Shown here piece by piece: positions 27,101 through 34,400 of a DNA stretch of 64,000 bases; the first letter of the stretch is position 1; each line of letters starts with the position of its first letter. Location of the stretch: positions 434,001-498,000 of the forward strand of contig CBDDGV010000004.1 in the NCBI GenBank assembly GCA_965228005.1. Reading direction: 5' to 3'. The stretch comes from JBCCXZ01 sp965228005. Lineage in GTDB: Bacteria > Planctomycetota > Planctomycetia > Pirellulales > Lacipirellulaceae. The notes under the pieces are model-generated. The model saw only the letters and a program-made list of their open reading frames with translations. It made no database searches and was not told the origin of the DNA. A program made the translations under genes and the position numbers.

Positions 27101-28113
27101 GCTTCTCCCGCTGTAGTGTTGCCAGTCACGTTAGAATCGATCAGCGTGATATCGCCGCCGAACCCATAGATGCCGCCGCCCCCTACGAGTGAAGGGAGTA
27201 ACTGGGATGGTGTTCCGAAAGGACCGAACAAGAAAGGATTGTCGGGTCCGAAATCGTGCGCCAGGTGGTTGTCTCGGATCGAGCTGTTGGCCACTGTCAG
27301 GCTCAGGAAACTTGTGATACCGCCTCCGAAGGTAGCGGCCCTGTTTCCCTCGATGGAGGAATCGCGGATATCTGCCTCCACTACTAAGAGCCCGCCGCTA
27401 TGACCTCTCCTATCGACGGCTTCGTTGTTACTCACTGTCGAATCTGTAAGGCTCGCGGAATAAGCTACGCCTCCTCCAACAAGGATTGCTTGGTTATCAC
27501 GCACAATCGTACTCGTGATGATCGAGGGCGGTTGCAGAACGAAGGCACCTCCCTCGTTCGCCACGTTCCCTATCAGCACGCTGTCTCGAATCTCGATCTG
27601 GGCCAGGACACCCGATTCAGCGATGGCGTAAACCGCCCCGCCTGCCTGCTCGACGTCCCCCCCGGTGAGCGTCATGCCGCTGAGTGTGGCGTCGACCGAG
27701 TCGATGAAGAAAACCCGGCTGCCATCGCCGTCGTTCGTGTCGTCGCCGTCGTCGAGGGTGGAGTCGGGCGTAGGATCGTTCCCACTGGCGTCGATCGTCA
27801 ACAGGTCCGGCCCGTCGCCGGTAATCGTTAGCGCGTCAGAGATCCGCAGTTCGCCCTCAGTCAGCACAATCGTCTCCGGCCCATCCGTGCCGAAGTCGAA
27901 CAAGATCTCCTGATGCCCCGGAACGGTGTTCGCCGCGAAGATCGCCTCGCGCAGAGAGGTGAAACCGTCGTTCAGATCGACCACGTCGGCCGTGGTGTCG
28001 ACGGTGATGGCCGCCAGCACGCGGCGGTCTTCGAGTCGTTCGCAGCGGGGCCTGCGGTTCAGAGAAGCGGCGGCCCGACCCCGACGGGTCCGGCCCTTGC
28101 GAGTGCGCGGCAT
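24112..28113 (-). CDS. LEPR-XLL / choice-of-anchor Q beta-helix protein, 1333 aa
   Basis: 1333 aa with a GGAGG ribosome site before ATG 28113. A strongly basic leader precedes RCERLEDRRVLAA (residues about 23-35), the planctomycete LEPR-XLL N-terminal motif of large exported proteins. Two modules follow (from about residues 35 and 700). Each opens with TSLREAIFAANTVPGHQEI, continues as Gly/Ser/Asn-rich parallel beta-helix repeats ('S.isgN....gGGi'), and closes with NTLLGFDPLLGPLxDNGGPT and LPGSPAIDAGDPSL, the choice-of-anchor Q signature. DxDGDGD calcium-binding half-dockerin segments end each module. The tail contains RDAVFAAAVMG and ends DDAFADWV. It is probably a cell-surface or secreted beta-solenoid; the ligand is unknown. 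Confidence 0.9.
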   Translation of the reverse strand: MPRTRKGRTRRGRAAASLNRRPRCERLEDRRVLAAITVDTTADVVDLNDGFTSLREAIFAANTVPGHQEILFDFGTDGPETIVLTEGELRISDALTITGDGPDLLTIDASGNDPTPDSTLDDGDDTNDGDGSRVFFIDSVDATLSGMTLTGGDVEQAGGAVYAIAESGVLAQIEIRDSVLIGNVANEGGAFVLQPPSIITSTIVRDNQAILVGGGVAYSASLTDSTVSNNEAVDRRGHSGGLLVVEADIRDSSIEGNRAATFGGGITSFLSLTVANSSIRDNHLAHDFGPDNPFLFGPFGTPSQLLPSLVGGGGIYGFGGDITLIDSNVTGNTTAGEASEGGGIRLRGYDSSSMGLTLVRSSVSGNRTNGRSAEGGGVSTSGTVTLVDSTVAGNRTQGPLSEGGGIRAYRAVVTGSTISGNSTNSDSYAGGGGISANFITLTNSTVSNNRTYGELSGGGAIQAWNSLTINGSTISGNQTKGRQSSGGGIEAWSSTITSSTIVGNSAVGEESTGGGLMLRSSDHSVLHSIVQGNEVGSGAEDVATRPSTVRQFSLEIADSLVGAIAPGTEATINNTLLGFDPLLGPLEDNGGPTPTHALLPGSPAIDAGDPSLMAGVGGVPEFDQRGPGFTRVAGAAIDIGAFEVQTRPPGLSALVDDLDGDGDNDLADLLGAQRGTPAQALAGEQPVAQAVMAVEEDAGPIVVTTTADVIDFGDGVTSLREAIFAANTVPGHQEIVFDFGFDGPATILLAEGELQITDSLTITGPGSELLTIDASGNDPTPDSTLDDGDDTNDGDGSRVFFIIGDRGSRDPFNAVIAGVTLTGGDSVAGGAVLNLENLTVRESVITHNHSNTSGGGINSSFLGSLTLMDSSVTHNTSEFGGGLTTADLLIERSDISDNRAFLGGGVDIYQGIATIRDSTIQNNHSLFGDNPFTSGGGVSLISFGRRPASLLLSRSHITNNSAHSGGGLSVIGGILVVEESSISSNRAELSGGGLSVSNAQVTMTDSAVFSNEAQQSGGGLLLFSGSDRLKTDISNTTFSSNYAGVSGGGMQFRSVGGPVLVRHSTFTENRAGAPDGESSGSGAGILAESGAMDLDHVIAFGNEIAGNTPEDIASEDGTFTVASSLLGTIAPETQAVLNNTLLGFDPLLGPLQDNGGPTPTHALLPGSPAIDAGDPSLIAGVDGVPEFDQRGAGFTRVAGAAIDIGAFEVQTRPPGMSAIVDDRDGDGDTDVADLLAAQRGAPALALAGEQPVARALAADFDLPEEAERRERDAVFAAAVMGPVRPEPAAADPWSGVRSGDAIGPVDLIAEREDDREPDEEAVGGVDDAFADWV

Positions 28114-28471
28114 GTTCCGTGCCTCCGATAGCGGGATAAGCGATCGATAAACGAGATAGAAAATACAGATAAAGCCGCCCAGAGATATGGAAGCGGCAAG
28201 AGTATCGATTCGTCACAGGGCGGCCGCGGCACGCCCGTGCTGTACGCGCCGTCGGCGGAGCCCTGCACCGGCCCGAGGGCGCAGGGGTCTCGCCGGCCCG
28301 ACCGCGCAGTCGCCACACGAAGCAGCAGGGCGGCCAGCCACGCGGCAGGGTAGATCAACGACCGTGGGGTCACGGCGTGCCTCGTTCTCGCAGGAGTCTC
28401 TTCCGTCAGGCCAGCGGCGGTTCCGACGCGCCGGCACGCAGTCCGCTTCTTACTCGCGCCTGTTCTTCACG
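28114..28471. other. Intergenic gap between giant paralogues, no gene
   Basis: 358 bp. It holds the promoter or leader of the 1333-aa gene, including an AT-richer stretch at 28130-28210. No open frame on either strand looks real, and I saw no clear terminator for the 2965-aa gene. Confidence 0.5.
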
Positions 28472-31400
28472 CTAGAAGCCCCATTGGGCGAAAGCCAGGT
28501 CGTTCTCGGCCGCGTCGTCGTCTGCGGGCCGCTGCGGGCCCCAATCGCTCGGCTCGTACGCGGCCGCCGCCAACGCCTCGTCGATCGCCGCCGGCGGGCC
28601 GCCCTCCTCTGGTTCCGCCAGCGCCGGCCCCATGAACGCCGAAGCAAACACGGCGTCCCGCTCGGGCTCTTCCGCCGCATCCACCGGCAGGTCGAAGTCG
28701 ACCGGCGGAGCCTCCGCGGCCGCGGCAACGCCCCGCTGGGCGGCGAGCAGGTCGGCCAGGTCGAAGTCGCCGTCGCCGTCCACGTCGCCGACCTCACCCG
28801 ACAGCCGCCGCGGCGGCGGGTTTTGCACCTCAAAGGCACCGATGTCGATCGACGAGCCCGACACGCGCGCAAAGCCCGGCCCGCGTTGGTCGAACTCCGG
28901 CACGCCGTCGACGCCCGCCATCAACGCCGGGTCCCCCGCATCAATCGCCGGGCTCCCGGGCAAGAGAGAGTGCGTCGGCGTTGGACCGCCGTTGTCTGCC
29001 AGCGAATCCAGCAGCGGGTCGATGCCCAGCAGCGTGTTGTTCAGCGACGCGGTTGTCCCGGGCCTAATCACGCCCACAAGGCTGTCGCTAACCGAGAAGG
29101 TTGTTACACCGGTGAACTCCGGCCCTGCTAGATCCTCAGGCCTGAATTCTTCAAACCGCCGATTGCTGAAAACGATCGTGTGCGACAGCCCCACTGGGGC
29201 GCCGGAGAACACTCCTCCGCCGGTCCCGTTACTGTCTCCATCTGAGTCTGCTGTGTTCTCGGCGATTGTCGTGTAGCTGATGCTAAGCGGTTCTCTGGAG
29301 CCGTCTTCGATGGACAGCCCGCCGCCCGATCCTCGAGCCGTATTCCCAGAGACAGTGCTGCCTGTGATCTCTCCCGGCAGGTCGTCGGTCCCAGCCCCCC
29401 GCAGAAAGGCGCCGCCTCCGTTCGCGCCCGCATCATTGGAAGAAAGAGTGCTCCCGCTGATGAGGAAGCCACGAGTCAGAAACGCGAAGAGGCCGCCTCC
29501 GTCGCTGTCCGCTTGGTTGCCGCTCAGGACCGAATCGATGATCTCGAGGTTCCCGGTCGGCGCCCTCCGGACCCCGCGGATACTGATGCCCCCGCCACTA
29601 CTGGCGGACTCGTTCTCACGGACTTGGGACCCTTCAATCCGTAGCGACGTCTCCGGGTTCGCTTGGGTTAACGCGAACCCTCCGCCTTCCGCGCCGCTGA
29701 CATTGCCCCTGATGTCGCTGCCGACGACCCCAACCGAGATCGATTCAAAGAACGCGGCGCCGCCATCGGAGTTTGCCGTGTTTTCGGACAGTTCTGAGTC
29801 GATGATCTCGAAACTCTCGGTCGATCCAGCCCAGATGCCGCCGCCGCGGTTGCCCGCGTTGTTCTGGCTGAGCGAACTCGACTCGATGCGGACCGAACCG
29901 CCGTACCACTCCAGGCCCCCGCCATCGCGGTCGGCGCTATTCCCGACAATAGTCGTGCGGGTCAGTTCAAGGTTCCCCGGCGGCGTGCCGCCGATCGGCC
30001 CGCCGTAGACGCCGCCGCCGTCGGCGATAGACCCAACGGCCCGATTGCCGCTGACGAGGCTGTCTGCAATCGTCGCGTTGCCCCCCAGCACCGCGATGCC
30101 GCCGCCGTCGCGGCCGTTCGTGGTATTGCCGAGGAAATCCGATCCATCGATGCCGATGGTGCCGCCTTCCGACTGCACCAACAGACCACCCCCGAAGGAC
30201 TCTGTAGTCAGTCCTGCTGCGTTCCCCTCGAAGGCGCTGCCCTCCACGTTGACTACCAATTCGGCTGGACCGACGATCGCCACACCCCCGCCGCCTCCAC
30301 CGCTTGTGTTCAGCGTGAAGGAGCTCTGCTGAACGAGCACCTCGCCTTCTTCACCGATGATCGCCACGCCGCCGCCGAGCCCCTCGGCGGCGTTGCCGGC
30401 CACGTCGATTTCACGGAGCGTGTAGTTGGCGCCGAAACGACTGGGCTCCAGCAAGATCGCCCCGCCGTTGCCGGCTGCGGTGTTCCCTTCGAGGCTCGTC
30501 CCGTCGATGACGAGAACTTGGTCGATCTCGATGTTTGAAGAGCTGCGACCGAAGATGGAGACCCCGCCCCCGTCGCCGGTCGCGGTGTTTCCAGAGATCG
30601 AACCGCCGAGGATCTCGACGAACCCGCCAAGCACCACAGCGCCAACCCCCCCGCCGCTTGCGGCCAGGTTGCCGGAGATGCTGGTCTCGGAGATCGACAG
30701 CCAATCACCCGAAGAGAAAATCCCACCCCCGCGGCCGCCGACCGAGTTGTCGCTGACGACGCTATCGACCACGGTGAGCGAAACGCTGCTATTGATGCCG
30801 CCCCCTTGAGAACGGCCTCCTGAGCCGCCGTGGTTGTCGGTGACCACGACCCGTTCCAGGTACAGCTCCTCGTTCGAGAGGATACCCGCCCCGCTGCCGG
30901 AGTCGCCGCCCCTGATGGTGACCCCAGTAATCGCAACCCGGAACGCCTCTAGGAAGTTTCCGTCGTCGATGTTCAACACGCGGCTGCCGTCGCTGTTGTT
31001 CACCAGCGGCGTGGGGTCGTTGCCGCTGGCGTCGATGGTGAGCAGGTCGGCCGAGTCGCCCGTGATGATGAGCGAGTCGGCGATCGGCAGCTCGCCCTCG
31101 GTGAGCAGGATGCTCACCGGCCCGTCGAAGCCGAAGTCGAAAACGATCTCTTCCAGCCCGGGCACGGTGTTCGTGGCGAAGATCGCCTCGCGGAGCGTGA
31201 GGTCGCCGTCGGCCAAGTCGGTCGCGTCGGATTCGGTGTCGACAATCACCACCGGAGGCGGCTGCTCGGCCTCCACCGCCAGCGCGGCCAAGAACTCCCC
31301 GTCCTTGACCTCTCCCATGCCGAACAGGTACTCCCACGCGAGCCGGTCGTTGTGGTCGACGTCGCGGTCGCCGTCGGCGTCGCCGAAGGAGCGGGAGTCC

Positions 31401-34400
31401 TCGCCCAGTCCGGTTGCGCCGAAGTTGCGTTGCTGGATGAGGAAGTCCGTGCCGTCGACATCGCCGTCTCCGTCGAAGTCGGCGACAACCTCGCCGAGCC
31501 CTTCGGGCTGCACCTCGAAGGCGCCGATGTCGATCACGCCCTGCTGGCGGAAGAAGAACGCGCCGCGTTGGTCGAAGGCCGGCACGCCGTCCATGCCGGC
31601 CATCAACGCCGGGTCCCCCGCGTCGATCGCCGGGCTGCCGGGCAGCAGCTCGTACGTCGGCGTCGGGCCGCCGTTGTCCTGCAGCGCCCCCAGCAGCGGG
31701 TCGAAGCCCAAGAGCGTGTTGTTCACGAAGGCCGGCGTCCCCGGAGCGATCACCCCGACGAGGCTCGACTCCACCGCGAACGAGCCCTGGTCCAGCCTCG
31801 AGGCGAGGTCGTTGTCGACGCCGTTCAGGAGGTTCCCCCAGACGATCGTGTGATCGACGATCACCTCGCCCGCGTTGGCGTAGATGCCGCCGCCGCCCAA
31901 CGGAGACCTGTCGCCGATCACCGCGTTCTCGGCCACCGTGCTGTGGCGTACCAAGAGCGGAGAGGGGCTGCGCGTGTCCGCGTAGATCCCGCCCGCCAAC
32001 TCCTCGGCCGTGTTCTGCGACAGCGTGGAGTTGACGATGTCGAAGGGTCCTAGGGCTCTTGGGCTAGAAAACATCGCGATCGCGCCGCCGACTCTCTGTG
32101 CGTGATTGGAATCGAAAGTCGATCCGCTGATCGCCACTGCGGCCGTCGTACTGAACAGGCCGCCGCCGAAGTCGTCGGTGCGGTTGCGGGCGATGAGGCT
32201 GTCCTCGATGGTCAGCGTGCCGCTGGAGAACCGGATGCCGCCCCCTTCCCTGACCGAAGTGTTGTCCGCGACCTCCGAACCGGTCAGCACCAAACTGGGG
32301 ATGCCCCTTCGTCTGCCGCTGACACCGATCCCGCCGCCGTCGCTGTCGCTGTGGTTGCCGGTGATCTGGCTGTCGACAATCGTGGAATCGCCTCCACGGA
32401 TCGCGATGCCGCCCCCCGAACTCGCGGCCGAGTTCTCACGTACCTCGCTCGACTCCATGAACAAAGACGTTGCAAAAATCCCGCCGCCGGGTCCTCTGCT
32501 GGTCGAGTTCTGCGAGACAATCGAGTCGAGTATCGTCAACGACGCCGCGGAGCCGTAACCGTAGCTGTACACGCCGCCGCCGCTGTCGGCGTGGTTGCCC
32601 GTGATGACCGCCTCGACCAGCGTCAGGTTCTCCGACGTGAGGACGGCCCCGCCCCCGAGGGAGCCCGGGTCGCCGCCGGTCAGGGTCACGCCGCGGATCG
32701 TGACGTCCAACGCCGACTCAAAATCAAAGTCGCGGATGTCGAACACCCGGCTCCCGTCGCCGTTGTCCTCGTCGGGCGTGGGGTCGTTGCCGCTGGCGTC
32801 GATCGTGAGCAGGTCGGCCGAGTCGCCCACGATGATCAGCGAGTCGGTGACGACCAGTTCGCCCTCGGTCAGCACCAGCTTGGCCGGCCCGTCGAAGGGG
32901 AAGTCGAACTCGATCTTCTGCAGCCACGGCACGGTGTTCGCCGCGAAGACCGCCTCGCGGAGCGATGTCACCCCGTCGTTGAAGTCCACCACGTCGGCGG
33001 TTGTCGTGACAACTACCGTCGGCACGTCGTCCTCGATCGAGGGAGTGACCAACGCGGCCGCCGCCGCCGCGGCCAGCGGCGCCGGCAGGCTCTCGTCGTC
33101 CGGCTCCCGCTCGTCGTCCCGCTGCTGTTGTTGGACCGATTGAGTCTGTACGGCCTGGGCCTCGAACAGCGTGAACTGCTGCAACTCGACCGCACCGATG
33201 TCGATCGCCGGCCCGCTGACGCGGTCAAACGGCTCGCCGCGCTGGTCGAACTCCGGCACGCCGTCGACGCCCGCGACGAGTGTCGGGTCGCCCGCGTCGA
33301 TCACCGGGCTCTCAAACCGCGGTGCGTGCGTGGGCGTCGGCCCGCCGTTGTCCTGCAAGGAATCCAAGTGCGGGTTGATGCCCAGCAGCGTGTTGTTGAG
33401 GATCGCCTCCGTCCCGGGCCGGATCGTGCCGATGAGGCTCGACTCGACCAGGAACCGGCCGAGCTGCTCGGCGATGTCCTCTTGGGAGCCGTCGCGCAGC
33501 GAGTTCCAGAAGACGATCGAGTGATCCAGTTCCAGTCGGGCGTTGGGCGTAAAGACGCCGGCGCCTTCCCCGGGTTCGCCCGAGTTCGCGTTGCCCGCCG
33601 TGTTGAGGTAGATCGTGCTGTGGCGGATGCCCAGCTCCGCAAATCCGCGGCCAACATAGTGGACGCCGCCGCCAAACACGTCCGCGTGGTTCTCTGAGAA
33701 CGTGCTGTTGACGAACTCGTCCGACGCGCCGCCGGCGGCCAGCGCGTAGACGCCTCCGCCGCGGCTCGTCGCCCGGTTCTCGGCGAACGTGCTGCCGGAA
33801 ATCTGCAGGTCTGTGAAGAAGGAGTACAGCCCGCCGCCGTCGCCGCCGGCGGCGTTCTCCGCGACGAGGCTGTCCTCGATCAGCACGGTCTGGCCCGAGC
33901 GGACGTAGACCCCGCCGCCTCTGCCGTCCACCGCCTCGTTGTGAATAATCGTGCTGCGGGAGATTTCCGACCCCCCGCCGCCGAGCTGCAACCCGCCCCC
34001 GCCGGCTACGGCGTCGTTCCGCTCGATGGTGCTGCCGACGATGACCGCGTCTCCAGAAACCGAAGCGCCCCCGCCGTAGCCCTCCAGGGTCTGGTTGTTT
34101 TCGACCGAGCTGTCGGTCATCGTGAGGTTCTCGACAAACAGCCCGCCTCCGCCGTTGCCGGCTGTGTTCTGGCGGACCTCCGACCGGTTCACGACCAGAC
34201 CGCCCTCGCCGACCCAGACCCCGCCGCCCCACGAGTCGGCGGTGTTGTTGCTGACTGTAGCGCCCTCCAGGAACACCGCGTCCTCGCTGTCGCGTCTCAA
34301 GGTGAAGATGCCGCCGCCCGTGTTGGCCTGGTTGTTGAAGATCTGACCACCGTCCACCGTCAGCGTGCCGACATCGAAGTTGGCGTAGATGCCCCCGCCG

